A DNA stretch of 64,000 nucleotides from Amylibacter sp. SFDW26 (GCF_009184395.1 NZ_WEIC01000001.1:1072047-1136046); one strand, 5' to 3'; shown: positions 18,320 through 27,464, counted from the first letter of the stretch. Notes: generated by a model from the letters alone, not told the origin. A program made the numbers and translations.

Positions 18320-18347
18320 AAAAAAAACGCGTCATAAAATGACCGCG
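18320..18347 (-). terminator. Terminator-like hairpin directly upstream of carD
   Basis: On the minus strand CGCG(G)TCAT pairs with ATGACGCG (plus-strand 18328-18347, one bulged G, 3-nt loop TTT) and is followed by eight T residues (A run at 18320-18327). It is 32 bp before the carD start codon and 194 bp after the fdxA stop. It either ends the fdxA transcript or acts as an attenuator in a carD leader; a TATAAA on the minus strand at about 18371-18376 could be the -10 of such a leader. Confidence 0.6.
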
Positions 18348-18541
18348 CGAATTGGTTAGTGTTTTTGGGAATGTTTTATAGTTTCAGCAACATATACTGA
18401 TAGGTATCCTACTATTTCGATATACATTGTATCACAAAAACGCATAACTTCCCATACCGTATACGTTAGTAATTTATGAAATCAAAACAGTGTATTACAT
18501 ATGCTTGTTAAAATAAAAATCTGAATGCCACGAATCGCGAC

Positions 18542-18880
18542 CTAACCGCCTTCACCAGGCTCAGGAGAGAAGTACTTCTCTAATTTACCCTCTTCACCAT
18601 CACGCTCTTCTGCTTCTGGCAGTTGGTCTTTTTTCGTAATGATAACAGGCCATTTTTCCGCATACTCACGGTTAAACTCTACCCATTTTTCCATATCAGG
18701 TTCTGTATCTGGACGGATCGCATCTGCTGGGCATTCTGGTTCACATACACCGCAATCGATGCATTCATCAGGGTGGATCACCAACATGTTTTCACCCTCA
18801 TAGAAACAATCTACAGGGCAAACCTCTACACAGTCTGTGTATTTACAAGCGATACAAGCGTCGTTGACGATATATGTCAT
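18542..18880 (-). CDS. fdxA: 7Fe ferredoxin (FdII/FdxA type)
   Basis: A 112-residue electron carrier with one 3Fe-4S and one 4Fe-4S cluster, close to Rhodobacter ferredoxin II. The start [12 protein letters not shown] is chosen over the ATG two codons earlier. Cysteines C9, C12, C17 and C21 in [15 protein letters not shown] and the set [12 protein letters not shown] (about 40-51) match the seven-iron pattern, and the C-terminal extension is acidic. It follows the S4-domain gene by 56 bp on the same strand, and the order S4 protein, fdxA, carD is common in Rhodobacterales. Physiological partners are not evident from the context. Confidence 0.95.
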   Translation of the reverse strand: MTYIVNDACIACKYTDCVEVCPVDCFYEGENMLVIHPDECIDCGVCEPECPADAIRPDTEPDMEKWVEFNREYAEKWPVIITKKDQLPEAEERDGEEGKLEKYFSPEPGEGG

Positions 18881-18936
18881 GTGCAAAATCCTAGTCTTTG
18901 CGGTTGTTACATAGCCCTATATGGGCCGAATTCAGA

Positions 18937-19311
18937 TCAATCAAGACGCTTTGCATGAAAAGCGTCAGTCTGCCGCCTATCTTTCTTTGTAGGACGACCA
19001 TTTCCTTCAAATTTCGGGTTAGGTGGAATATATTCCTTTTTAGGCGGCGGCGGTGATTGGTCATTGTACAATTGTTGGGCTTCTGGGGCGGGACCGCGCC
19101 GTGTTCCAAGATTTGCAACCTCAATCACACGTACCTGTTCCGCTTTCACAAAAGTTAACATATCTCCCACAACAAGACCATGCGCTGGTTTGCTGATTCT
19201 GGTGCTGTTAACGCGAAGTTTACCCTCTGCCACAAATTTTGTGGCGAGGCTGCGCGATTTGAAAAACCGCGCATACCATAACCATTTATCAACCCGTTGC
19301 GTTTCCGCCAT
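18937..19311 (-). CDS. S4-domain RNA-binding protein (Hsp15/HslR-like)
   Basis: A 124-residue protein with an N-terminal S4 RNA-binding domain (QRVDKWLWYARFFKSRSLATKFVAEGK, about residues 5-31, then 'VN..RISKPAHGLVVGD') and a basic, proline-rich C-terminus. The layout matches Hsp15 (HslR), which binds free 50S subunits that still carry nascent chains. It starts 3 bp after the helicase stop codon, so translational coupling is likely. The pairing of a Suv3-type helicase with an S4 protein suggests shared work on RNA or ribosomes. Confidence 0.9.
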   Translation of the reverse strand: MAETQRVDKWLWYARFFKSRSLATKFVAEGKLRVNSTRISKPAHGLVVGDMLTFVKAEQVRVIEVANLGTRRGPAPEAQQLYNDQSPPPPKKEYIPPNPKFEGNGRPTKKDRRQTDAFHAKRLD

Positions 19312-19314
19312 AGA

Positions 19315-21996
19315 TTATGATTTGCCTTTCAGCGCCATCAAGGCAGCGAATGGATTGTCAGGATCAATCGCTTTGTCTTTCTTTGGCGGGCCAGAAGAAT
19401 GTTGTTTCGGCTTATTCGATTGTTTGCCATTTTTGTTATCGCGGCGCGCTTTTGGTTTCGATTGCTGAGGGCGATTACCTTGTGGGCGTGCTTTTGGCAC
19501 CCACTTAAAGGTGTAGAACACTTCCTTTGTGTCTTCTTCCACGTTTTCCTCGGTAGGTGCTGGCTCTTCAGAGGCAACATCCGTTGCCACTTCATCACCA
19601 GCCGCCTTCGGCGTAGGCTTTACCTTATCACGTTCACCTTTATCAGCAGCATAGCCCAGACCTTGCATCAAATCTGCAAACTGATCCAATGTCATACCAG
19701 TGATGGACAACATGTCAGGATTGGCTTCAAAGCCACCTTTGACATCATGGGCACGGATCATGTCCGCCAGACGTTCCAACATATCGATACGGATCGCACG
19801 TTCACCGGCCAAACGGTAGCCAGCACGTGGGTAATACCCCTTTGGCGCATCAGGCATCGCAGGAACAGTCACCAACCCAGCTGGTGGAGCTTCTGGGAAT
19901 TCATCAAGACCTTCGAATAAAGACCAAAGCACCAAACGCAAACGTGTCGGTGCTGGTTTCAGCATTAAGTGGTGGAATACTGTGTATTGGCCAAAACGGA
20001 TGCCATGTTTACGCAAAGTCCCGCGTTGATCTTGATCCAGCGCTTTTATGTCATTTGAAATCGCAGAACGTGGAATAACGCCAAGACTTTCTGCCAAACG
20101 GAACGCAACGCCTTTGGCCAAACCTGGCAAGGCTTCGTCATCGCGCATGTTAATAATATGTTCAAAAGCCGCTGTGATTTTGCGGTCAATAAAATGGCCC
20201 AAGCGTTTGCGGACTTTATCAGCAACGTCAGTACCAGCTTCTTCATCCACAAAAACATGAATAGCAGGCGACATAACATCATCACCTTTTACAAGTTTTC
20301 CGACAGCGTGTTCGCCCCACATCAGGCCACCTTGTTCTGTAAAATCAAATTCGGTGTCTGGCGCATTGTAAAACCGGTCCGAACGCAGGCTAAATTCAGG
20401 CTGAAGCGCTTGAATAGCCGCAGAGCGCAGGGTTTTCACCTGATCTGCATCCGCAGATTTATCCAATTGGAATTGAAATGCATTTAATTTACCGACGAAT
20501 TCACCTTCGATCGTTACTTCGCCATCTTTATTTACTTCAGCCACCAAGGCCTCCTTTTGCTTCAACCGGCGCATTAAAATAGAGGTACGCCGATCGACAA
20601 ATCGTTTTGTAAGCGCGCCGTGAAGCGCATCTGATAACCGATCTTCTACTGCACGTGTTTCGTCTCGCCAATAGTTTTCGTCAGTTAACCAGCCTTTTCT
20701 CTGTGTCACATAGGTCCATGTGCGGATATATGCCAATCTTTTAGACAATGCATCAATATCTCCATGGGTTTTATCAATACGCCGTACACGGTCTGCAAAC
20801 CATGCCACAGGAATTTGTCCGCCGTCTGCTAGAAACTCGAAGATTTTCCCCACAATAGCGACATGTTCATTGTGCGACACTTGTCTAAAGTCTGGTAATT
20901 GGCACGTATCCCACAACAATTGCACATCACGGGCGTTTTGAATGCGGTCAATGATTTCAGGCTGATCAGATAAGCTGCGCAGGGTCAAATGATCCCCTGC
21001 TTCGCGAGCTTTGATCAATAGCGGATCATCACTGCTGCGTTCCAAAGATCGCAATAATGTGGCGGTTGTGCCAAAATCCAATCGAGAATTACGCCATTGC
21101 AGCTTTTGAATCGGTGAAAAGCGGTGATTTTCAATCGCATTCACCACTTCATCCTCTAAGGGACGCGCTTCACCTGTGACACCAAAGGTACCATTATTCT
21201 GATAACGCCCCGCGCGCCCTGCAATTTGCGCCAACTCATTGGGCATAAGACGGCGCATATTACGACCATCGAACTTTGAAGTACCAGAGAATGCCACATG
21301 ATCAATATCAAGGTTCAACCCCATGCCAATGGCATCCGTTGCCACCAGATAGTCGACATCCCCGTTTTGATACATCTCTACTTGCGCATTGCGCGTCCGT
21401 GGGGAAAGCGCCCCCATCACAACCGCAGCGCCCCCTTTCTGGCGGCGGATAAGCTCCGCGATGGAATAGACATTATCCACAGAAAACCCAACGATTGCAG
21501 AGCGTTCTGGCATACGGGATATTTTTTTGGACCCTGAATACGTCAGTTCAGAAAATCGATCACGACGTAAAAAATCGGCATCAGGAACCAATTGGGAAAT
21601 CACGCCCCACATGGCATCTGACCCTAAAAACAAAGTCTCGGACAATCCACGCAGGTTCAACAAACGATCTGTAAACACATGCCCGCGTTCAGGATCAGCA
21701 CAAAGCTGCACCTCATCAATCGCGACGAACTCCGCGCCAAGGCTTGTTGGCATCGCTTCAACAGTACACACCCAATAGGCTGCACGCGGTGGTACAATGC
21801 GTTCTTCACCTGTAATCAAAGCAACAACAGATGGCCCTTTTTTTGCAACCAAACGGTCGTAAACTTCACGTGCTAACAAACGCAAAGGCAGCCCAATCAC
21901 ACCGCTGCGATGAGCCAACATGCGTTCGATCGCATAATGTGTTTTTCCGGTGTTGGTGGGGCCAAGCACCGCGCAGACGCGCGATCGCTGTTGCAT
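19315..21996 (-). CDS. Suv3-type ATP-dependent RNA helicase (MgpS-like)
   Basis: An 893-residue superfamily 2 helicase, related to the mitochondrial degradosome helicase SUPV3L1/Suv3 and to alphaproteobacterial MgpS. Motif I is GPTNTGKTHYAIERM at residues 12-26, motif II VAIDEVQLC at about 92-100, and motif VI near QIAGRAGRYQNNGTFG at about 263-278. Suv3-like C-terminal domains follow. The tail from about 800 is low-complexity and basic with Lys/Gln/Asn repeats, and probably binds RNA. It begins 18 bp after a TPR-protein gene and is followed by the S4 gene after 3 bp, forming one operon. Role in RNA unwinding or decay is inferred from the family. Confidence 0.9.
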   Translation of the reverse strand: MQQRSRVCAVLGPTNTGKTHYAIERMLAHRSGVIGLPLRLLAREVYDRLVAKKGPSVVALITGEERIVPPRAAYWVCTVEAMPTSLGAEFVAIDEVQLCADPERGHVFTDRLLNLRGLSETLFLGSDAMWGVISQLVPDADFLRRDRFSELTYSGSKKISRMPERSAIVGFSVDNVYSIAELIRRQKGGAAVVMGALSPRTRNAQVEMYQNGDVDYLVATDAIGMGLNLDIDHVAFSGTSKFDGRNMRRLMPNELAQIAGRAGRYQNNGTFGVTGEARPLEDEVVNAIENHRFSPIQKLQWRNSRLDFGTTATLLRSLERSSDDPLLIKAREAGDHLTLRSLSDQPEIIDRIQNARDVQLLWDTCQLPDFRQVSHNEHVAIVGKIFEFLADGGQIPVAWFADRVRRIDKTHGDIDALSKRLAYIRTWTYVTQRKGWLTDENYWRDETRAVEDRLSDALHGALTKRFVDRRTSILMRRLKQKEALVAEVNKDGEVTIEGEFVGKLNAFQFQLDKSADADQVKTLRSAAIQALQPEFSLRSDRFYNAPDTEFDFTEQGGLMWGEHAVGKLVKGDDVMSPAIHVFVDEEAGTDVADKVRKRLGHFIDRKITAAFEHIINMRDDEALPGLAKGVAFRLAESLGVIPRSAISNDIKALDQDQRGTLRKHGIRFGQYTVFHHLMLKPAPTRLRLVLWSLFEGLDEFPEAPPAGLVTVPAMPDAPKGYYPRAGYRLAGERAIRIDMLERLADMIRAHDVKGGFEANPDMLSITGMTLDQFADLMQGLGYAADKGERDKVKPTPKAAGDEVATDVASEEPAPTEENVEEDTKEVFYTFKWVPKARPQGNRPQQSKPKARRDNKNGKQSNKPKQHSSGPPKKDKAIDPDNPFAALMALKGKS

Positions 21997-22014
21997 TTTA
22001 GGTCTGTCCTTAGC

Positions 22015-22593
22015 CTATAACGAGGTGCCTTTGACCTCATCCTCTAGTCTTTCAATGTTCTTCTTAAGACTATCTTGATGGGGATGCACCTCTAAAGCGC
22101 GTTTATAAACCGCAAGCGCATCTTTTTTCCGATCCAATTGATCAAGGATCGATCCAAGACCCGCCATTGCCCCAAAATGCCTTGGGTTTAATTGTAAGGT
22201 ACGTTGAATGTCCGCCATAGAGAGACCAAACTCATTCATCAAATAAAAGGCTGTTGCCCGCATATTCCATGCTTCGGCAAACTCTGGCGAATGATCAATC
22301 ACTGTCGAAAAGTGACCAACAGCCACTTTCAATTCACCTTCTTGCATAGCTTGTTTGCCACGACGCAACAAATGATCCATCGCAGGCGAGCCAGATTTAC
22401 CCCACTCAACCCAAATTTTCTGCTCTGACTTCTTCCATTCCCCATTTTCAGGGTCTTGTAGTTCTGAAAACAATGTATCCAGTTCAGCTGTCTGTGCAAA
22501 AGCGTGATTTTTATCACCAAAAACAGCAATTAACGTTACGAAACAAAAGATCGTAGGTATCCAGGACTTTAAGTTTTTAGTATTTGGTTTCAT
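22015..22593 (-). CDS. Exported tetratricopeptide-repeat protein
   Basis: A 192-residue protein. The start MKPNTKNLKSWIPTI at 22593 gives a signal peptide of about 33 residues ending in HAFA, so the mature protein is probably periplasmic. Three TPR units follow (about 85-185: AVGHFSTVIDHSPEFAEAWN, then MADIQRTLQLNPRHFGAMAG, then ALAVYKRALEVHPHQDSL). Such repeats mediate protein contacts. It is the first gene of the minus-strand series leading to the helicase (18 bp apart) and is divergent from the SCP2 gene at 22659. No partner can be named. Confidence 0.85.
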   Translation of the reverse strand: MKPNTKNLKSWIPTIFCFVTLIAVFGDKNHAFAQTAELDTLFSELQDPENGEWKKSEQKIWVEWGKSGSPAMDHLLRRGKQAMQEGELKVAVGHFSTVIDHSPEFAEAWNMRATAFYLMNEFGLSMADIQRTLQLNPRHFGAMAGLGSILDQLDRKKDALAVYKRALEVHPHQDSLKKNIERLEDEVKGTSL

Positions 22594-22658
22594 GATAACT
22601 ATAATGGTATCGCAAACACGCAAGAATGCGAGATTTTTTTACGGTCTAGGAGACACAA

Positions 22659-22949
22659 ATGAGTGACGTAATCACAAAAGCAGTAGAAGCGCTGAACGAA
22701 AAGATGGGCAGTGACGGATTTGATGGCTCAGTTAAAGTCGAAATCGAAGGCGAAGGTTGCCTTATGATTGATCAAAATGGTGCACGCGCTGCTGACGAAG
22801 ATGCTGATTGCACACTAACAGCTGACGCAGAAACATTCCAAGGCATGCTAACAGGTGATGTGAACCCAACAGCAGCCTTTATGTCTGGCGGTCTTAAGGT
22901 AGACGGCGATATGGGTGCTGCAATGAAATTGGGCGCAGTTCTTTCCTAA
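22659..22949 (+). CDS. SCP2 sterol-binding-domain protein (copy 2)
   Basis: A 96-residue single-domain SCP2 protein, paralogous to the gene at 15100 (shared motifs 'GARAADEDADCTL', 'MLTGDVNPTAAFMSGGLKVDGD' and a closing 'AMKLGAVLS' helix). It is preceded by CTAGGAGACACAA, a good Shine-Dalgarno. The alpha/beta hydrolase starts 1 bp after its stop, so the two are translationally coupled. The pair suggests that the SCP2 protein presents or removes a lipid or acyl substrate or product of the hydrolase, which is an inference from context. Confidence 0.9.
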   Translation: MSDVITKAVEALNEKMGSDGFDGSVKVEIEGEGCLMIDQNGARAADEDADCTLTADAETFQGMLTGDVNPTAAFMSGGLKVDGDMGAAMKLGAVLS

Positions 22950-22950
22950 T

Positions 22951-23880
22951 ATGACACAAGCACCGTTCTTTGATGATATAGCCAATGCTCCCAAAGGGGG
23001 CATTGCCCATTGGAAAACATGCAAAGACGGCGTGCGTATCCGTGTAGCGACTTGGAAAAGTGGAACCAAAGGTACGGTTTTGATTTTCCCTGGTCGCACT
23101 GAATACATTGAAAAATATGGACCAACAATACAATCTTTTGTGGATCGCGGTTATTCCGTTGCAGCAATTGATTGGCGCGGGCAAGGCTTAGCTGAACGCA
23201 TCGCTAAAAATCGCCAATTGGGCCATGTGAAACATTTCCATGACTACCAAATGGATGTGAGCGCAATGCTGGAAGTCGTCGAAGAGGCTGGTTTACCAAA
23301 GCCTGAAACACTTTTGGCCCATTCGATGGGCGGCAATATTGCACTTCGTGCACTGCATAATGGTTTAGATATTAAAAAAGTCATATTTTCAGCACCTATG
23401 TGGGGCATTTATATTGCGCCTGCCCTTCGTGTCCCTGCCAAATTAATATCAACAATAGGTCCACGTATTGGGTTTTCACAAAAGTTCTCACCAAACACGC
23501 GCTCAGAAAACTACGTTCAGATATGTGACTTCGCTGAGAATAAACTTACTAATGACAAAGAAACTTATGATTGGATGATCCGCCAGTTGGATGCACATCC
23601 AGAACTTGGCATAGGCGGCCCAAGTATCAATTGGCTACATCAAGCTTTCTTGGAATGCGCAAAATTGTTGATGATACCAACACCACAACAAGATTGCCTT
23701 TGCTTTCTGGGCAGCAACGAAGAAATCGTACACCCAAGATCCCTACGCCATATCATGGGCAAATGGGAAAACGCTGAATTGATCGACATCCAAGGCGCCA
23801 AACATGAACCCTTGATGGACGGCCCTGAGATATTGAACCAAGTTTGGGGAAATATTGATCGTTTTTTAGCTGTTCAGTAA
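22951..23880 (+). CDS. Alpha/beta hydrolase, lysophospholipase/monoacylglycerol-lipase type
   Basis: A 309-residue serine hydrolase of the hydrolase_4 family. RTEYIEKYGP and YSVAAIDWRGQGLAER precede the nucleophile elbow AHSMGGN (Ser at about 118). The C-terminal acid and histidine are likely in FLGSNEEIVHP and GAKHEPLMDG (His about 286). Family members act as lysophospholipases (PldB-like) or monoacylglycerol lipases. There is no signal peptide, so it is cytoplasmic or membrane-associated. Its last 15 bp overlap the convergent hisN gene. Substrate not certain. Confidence 0.88.
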   Translation: MTQAPFFDDIANAPKGGIAHWKTCKDGVRIRVATWKSGTKGTVLIFPGRTEYIEKYGPTIQSFVDRGYSVAAIDWRGQGLAERIAKNRQLGHVKHFHDYQMDVSAMLEVVEEAGLPKPETLLAHSMGGNIALRALHNGLDIKKVIFSAPMWGIYIAPALRVPAKLISTIGPRIGFSQKFSPNTRSENYVQICDFAENKLTNDKETYDWMIRQLDAHPELGIGGPSINWLHQAFLECAKLLMIPTPQQDCLCFLGSNEEIVHPRSLRHIMGKWENAELIDIQGAKHEPLMDGPEILNQVWGNIDRFLAVQ

Positions 23881-24666
23881 CTTTAACGCTTGCTCATGCA
23901 CGCGCTTATCGCTTGCTGCAAGTGCCTGACCACCCGCATGCGCAGGCCCGCCTTGCCAATCCGTCACGATACCGCCAGCGGCTTCAACAACAGCTATAGG
24001 TCCTTGGATATCGTAAGCATTCAAACCTGCCTCGATGACCAAATCAATTTGTCCTAAAGCAAGTAAAGCATAGGCATAACAGTCCATACCATACCGCGTT
24101 AACTTGGCCTGCCCTGCAACCCGTTCAAAAGCAGCACCTTCTGCATCAGTGCCAACCTCAGGAAAGGTGGTAAAGGCAATCGCATCGGAAATATCTGCAC
24201 AGCTTTTAACAGCCAAGTCACGCGTATGCCCATTATGGGTCAAAGAAGCCACGTCAAATCCGCCTGCAAACCGTTCCCCCGTATAAGGTTGATCGATCAG
24301 CCCCAGAACAGGCCCTTCGCCAGCATCCACAGCAATCAGTACACCCCATGTCGGTGTCCCGCTGATAAAACCGCGTGTCCCATCAATTGGATCCAACACC
24401 CATGTCAGACCGCTCGTGCCCGTGCTGTTTTCGTATTCCTCCCCTAAAACGCCATCATCAGGGCGGCGTTTTGCCAAGATAGCACGCATTTCACGTTCAA
24501 TGGCTTTATCTGCAACTGTGACAGGATCGAACCCATACGTCAGCTTGTTCTCTAAATCCTGCCCTGAAGTCCGAAAATACTGCAACGCAATAGGCCCTGC
24601 CGCATCAGCCAATGCATGTGCAACATCCCATAATTCATTTTGCAAAGTTTTGGATAGTATAGACAA
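23866..24666 (-). CDS. hisN: Histidinol-phosphatase (inositol-monophosphatase family)
   Basis: A 266-residue Mg-dependent phosphatase of the IMPase superfamily; alphaproteobacterial members next to no other his gene usually serve as HisN. Metal ligands are in VLGEEYEN (about 74-81) and WVLDPIDGTRGFISG (about 89-103), with the C-terminal DIQGP site at about 217. The start codon is TTG, because no in-frame ATG precedes the conserved region and GGAG lies 7-8 nt upstream. That Shine-Dalgarno lies inside a terminator-like hairpin, so translation may be controlled by structure. A general inositol-phosphate phosphatase is the alternative. Confidence 0.85.
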   Translation of the reverse strand: MSILSKTLQNELWDVAHALADAAGPIALQYFRTSGQDLENKLTYGFDPVTVADKAIEREMRAILAKRRPDDGVLGEEYENSTGTSGLTWVLDPIDGTRGFISGTPTWGVLIAVDAGEGPVLGLIDQPYTGERFAGGFDVASLTHNGHTRDLAVKSCADISDAIAFTTFPEVGTDAEGAAFERVAGQAKLTRYGMDCYAYALLALGQIDLVIEAGLNAYDIQGPIAVVEAAGGIVTDWQGGPAHAGGQALAASDKRVHEQALKLLNS

Positions 24667-24668
24667 AG

Positions 24669-24708
24669 AAAAACTCCAGTTAGGTGCGTGTTCCTAAACT
24701 GGAGTTTT
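24669..24708 (-). terminator. Terminator hairpin between the XRE gene and hisN
   Basis: AAAACTCCAGT (24670-24680) pairs with ACTGGAGTTTT (24698-24708) in a perfect 11-bp stem; read on the minus strand it ends in TTTTT. It follows the XRE gene but ends only 3 nt before the hisN TTG start, and its descending arm contains the hisN GGAG. Confidence 0.75.
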
Positions 24709-24739
24709 CACAATGTAAGGTTTGCGTCAACCGCAGACC

Positions 24740-25123
24740 TCATGCAACGTCACTTAAAACACGTGCAAGATCAAAAAGTTTGCGGCGCTGATTTTCAGGC
24801 ATCGCATAATATGAACGCACAAGTTCAAGTGCTTCTTTATCAGCTAATAAATCGCCTTTGGCATTCTGAATTTCAGTACCATCGGCCTCATTATTCAACG
24901 CTACACCATCGTAACCTTCAAAGAAAAACGTAACAGGAACGCCCAATGTTTCAGCAATATCCCATAAGCGTGACGCACTGATACGATTCATACCTGTTTC
25001 ATATTTTTGGATTTGTTGAAATTTAATACCAACTGCTTCGCCCAATTGCTGCTGGCTGTATCCAACCATCCAACGTCTTTGACGAACGCGTTTGCCCACA
25101 TATTCATCTACGGGATGCGCCAT
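24740..25123 (-). CDS. XRE-family transcriptional regulator
   Basis: A 127-residue DNA-binding protein of a well-conserved alphaproteobacterial type. The start MAHPVDEYVGKRVRQRRWMV at 25123 matches the family N-terminus and replaces an 18-codon-longer frame. The helix-turn-helix spans about residues 20-45 (YSQQQLGEAVGIKFQQIQKY), then ETGMNRISASRLWDIAETLG and VPVTFFFEG. The C-terminus is a short helical, probably dimerising, tail. A terminator follows. Upstream lies an AT-rich region with two copies of a 16-bp direct repeat that may be its operator. Targets unknown. Confidence 0.92.
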   Translation of the reverse strand: MAHPVDEYVGKRVRQRRWMVGYSQQQLGEAVGIKFQQIQKYETGMNRISASRLWDIAETLGVPVTFFFEGYDGVALNNEADGTEIQNAKGDLLADKEALELVRSYYAMPENQRRKLFDLARVLSDVA

Positions 25124-25338
25124 TAATTTAAGTCCTTGCTTGCTACTCAAGGTTTTATACCAATTTTTGAATTCCAATGTAGCCGCGGCCAGTCAACTAT
25201 CTGATATCTTTACTATAAAAAAATATATGCCATTGTTATAAAACATTTTTTTCACACTTTCATAAATGACATTTAAAAAAAAAATCACACCAATAAGTAG
25301 AACACCTATTCAATGGTTAGCATATAAAAAAATTGATA
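25124..25338. other. Upstream region of the XRE gene, very AT-rich
   Basis: No gene is seen. The region has long A/T runs (for example 25217-25230 and 25275-25285) consistent with a promoter for the minus-strand XRE gene. I cannot place a convincing -35/-10 pair. Confidence 0.4.
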
Positions 25339-25387
25339 TTTGCAAAATGCAAATACATGCAATTTGAAACTTTTGCAAAATGCAAAT
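25339..25387. repeat. Two 16-bp direct repeats of TTTGCAAAATGCAAAT
   Basis: Identical copies lie at 25339-25354 and 25372-25387, with start-to-start spacing of 33 bp (about three helical turns). Each copy is itself a tandem of TGCAAA separated by one A, and a further TGCAA lies between them at 25358-25362. The TTTGCAAA core resembles sites described for the ScfR/PccR/RamB group of XRE regulators, but the XRE protein encoded next door is a different, shorter type. Likely an operator. Confidence 0.6.
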
Positions 25388-25579
25388 TCAAATTATAACT
25401 AAAGACGAAAAGGAATCGCACTTAGCACTATTACCCATAAGAGTATCGCACGAGAACAAAAACAGCCTTAAAGTGATTTCTTGCCCGAAACCATCAATTA
25501 CAAAGCAATACTTTATAACAGCCAATCTTTACAAAACACAAAATATAACGCGCAGGGCATAATCCCCATATTACAAATA
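25388..25579. other. Gene-poor interval before the typA terminator
   Basis: A plus-strand frame of 60 codons (25380-25562) crosses this interval but begins inside the repeat, has no ribosome-binding site and no recognisable composition. Nothing else is seen. Confidence 0.4.
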
Positions 25580-25619
25580 AAAACCCCGCTGCGCGTTTTC
25601 ATACGCGCAGCGGGGTTTT
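25580..25619 (-). terminator. Strong terminator after typA
   Basis: A perfect 17-bp stem (25580-25596 with 25603-25619), GC-rich in its upper part, with a 6-nt loop. On the minus strand it is followed by T residues (TTTTTATTT), placing it 24 bp after the typA stop. On the plus strand it has TTTT in the stem and could also stop transcripts coming from the left. Confidence 0.9.
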
Positions 25620-25643
25620 CATGTCATCTATACATTCTAAAAG

Positions 25644-27464
25644 CTAGCTTGCAACTTTAGACATGCGCTTACGTTCATTTGGATCCAAGTAACGTTTACG
25701 CAAACGCACAGAGCTTGGCGTCACTTCCACCAACTCATCATTATCGATATACGCAATCGCTTCTTCCAAAGATAATTTAACTGGCGTCGTCAAACGAACC
25801 GCTTCATCCGTACCTGATGCACGTACGTTGGTCAGCTTCTTACCTTTAAGTGGGTTCACTTCCAGATCATTCTCACGGTTATGCTCACCAATGATCATAC
25901 CCTGATAAACATCTTCTTGTGCACCAATAAAGAACTTACCACGATCTTCTAGGTTGAAGATCGCATAAGAAACAGATTGGCCATTCTCCATTGAAATCAA
26001 CACACCAGCACGGCGACCAGGGATAGCACCCTTGTACTCTGCCCAATCATGGAACACACGGTTCAGAACACCCGTACCGCGTGTATCTGTCAAAAACTCA
26101 CCGTGATAGCCGATCAAACCACGTGCAGGCACATGTGCCACGATACGTGTTTTGCCAGCGCCCGCTTGTTTCATCTCAACCAGCTCACCGCGGCGGTGAC
26201 CTGTGATCTTTTCAATCACGGCGCCAGAATATTCGTCATCCACATCGATGGTTACCTCTTCAATAGGTTCCATCTTCTTACCGTCTTCTTCCATGAACAG
26301 AACTTGTGGGCGAGAAATCGACAATTCAAACCCTTCGCGGCGCATGTTTTCGATCAAAACGCCCATTTGAAGTTCGCCACGACCAGCAACTTCGAACGCT
26401 TCACCGCCAGGTGTGTCTGTCACTTTAATCGCAACATTTGATTCCGCTTCTTTCAACAGACGTTCACGGATCACACGCGACTGTACTTTTTTGCCATCAC
26501 GACCTGCCAATGGGCTATCGTTAATACCAAAAGTCACAGTAATTGTGGGCGGATCAATAGGTTGTGCAGGAATAGCTTCATCCACAGACTGTGCAGCCAA
26601 AGTATCCGCAACCGTTGCTTTTGTCATACCGGCAATAGAAACAATGTCGCCTGCTTCGGCCACATCAATTGCAGTTTGTTCCAAACCACGGAATGCCAAA
26701 ATTTTCGTCACACGGAAGTTTTCGATCAGCTCACCTTCACGAGACATCGCTTTGATCGTTTCACCCGCCTTCAATGTGCCCGTTTCAACACGGCCCGTTA
26801 GCAAACGGCCAAGGAATGGATCACCGCCCAATGTTGTTGCCAACATTGTAAAAGGTTTATCTTGTTCTTGGATTTGCGCAGGCGCTGGAACATGATCAAT
26901 GATCAGGTCAAACAAAGCAGACAAATCTTTACGAGGACCGTCCAACTCCATATCAGCCCAACCAGAACGGCCAGACGCATACATGGATGGGAAATCAAGC
27001 TGATCATCTGTTGCTTCTAGGTTTGCAAACAAATCGAAACATTCATCCAACGCACGATCAGGTTCGCCATCAGGTTTATCCACTTTATTCACGACAACGA
27101 TTGGGCGCAGACCCAATTTCAACGCTTTAGATGTTACGAATTTTGTTTGTGGCATCGGGCCTTCGGCAGCATCCACCAACAACACAACACCGTCTACCAT
27201 AGACAGGATACGCTCAACCTCACCACCAAAGTCAGCGTGACCTGGTGTATCAACGATATTGATACGTGTGCCCTTCCACTCAACTGATGTTGGTTTTGCA
27301 AAAATCGTAATACCGCGCTCGCGTTCCAAATCGTTGCTGTCCATAGCACGTTCTTGTGTCGCTTCGTTTTCGCGGTAAATACCAGACTGCTTCAGCAGTT
27401 CATCTACAAGTGTGGTTTTGCCGTGGTCAACGTGGGCAATAATAGCAATATTTCGTAAATCCAT
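25644..27464 (-). CDS. typA: Translational GTPase TypA/BipA
   Basis: Ribosome-associated GTPase of the EF-G family, needed for 50S assembly and for growth under stress or at low temperature. The start [20 protein letters not shown] at 27464 matches the family; a longer frame from 27524 adds 20 non-conserved residues. P-loop AHVDHGKT at 10-17, switch [25 protein letters not shown] (G4), then domain II, EF-G III and V-like domains and the BipA C-terminal domain ([19 protein letters not shown]). 606 residues, normal length. A strong terminator follows. Confidence 0.97.
   Translation of the reverse strand: MDLRNIAIIAHVDHGKTTLVDELLKQSGIYRENEATQERAMDSNDLERERGITIFAKPTSVEWKGTRINIVDTPGHADFGGEVERILSMVDGVVLLVDAAEGPMPQTKFVTSKALKLGLRPIVVVNKVDKPDGEPDRALDECFDLFANLEATDDQLDFPSMYASGRSGWADMELDGPRKDLSALFDLIIDHVPAPAQIQEQDKPFTMLATTLGGDPFLGRLLTGRVETGTLKAGETIKAMSREGELIENFRVTKILAFRGLEQTAIDVAEAGDIVSIAGMTKATVADTLAAQSVDEAIPAQPIDPPTITVTFGINDSPLAGRDGKKVQSRVIRERLLKEAESNVAIKVTDTPGGEAFEVAGRGELQMGVLIENMRREGFELSISRPQVLFMEEDGKKMEPIEEVTIDVDDEYSGAVIEKITGHRRGELVEMKQAGAGKTRIVAHVPARGLIGYHGEFLTDTRGTGVLNRVFHDWAEYKGAIPGRRAGVLISMENGQSVSYAIFNLEDRGKFFIGAQEDVYQGMIIGEHNRENDLEVNPLKGKKLTNVRASGTDEAVRLTTPVKLSLEEAIAYIDNDELVEVTPSSVRLRKRYLDPNERKRMSKVAS

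Noticed and set aside
25380-25562. 60-codon plus-strand ORF between the repeats and the typA terminator
   Set aside because: Starts inside the direct repeat, has no ribosome-binding site and an Asn/Lys/Ile-rich composition typical of AT-rich random sequence.
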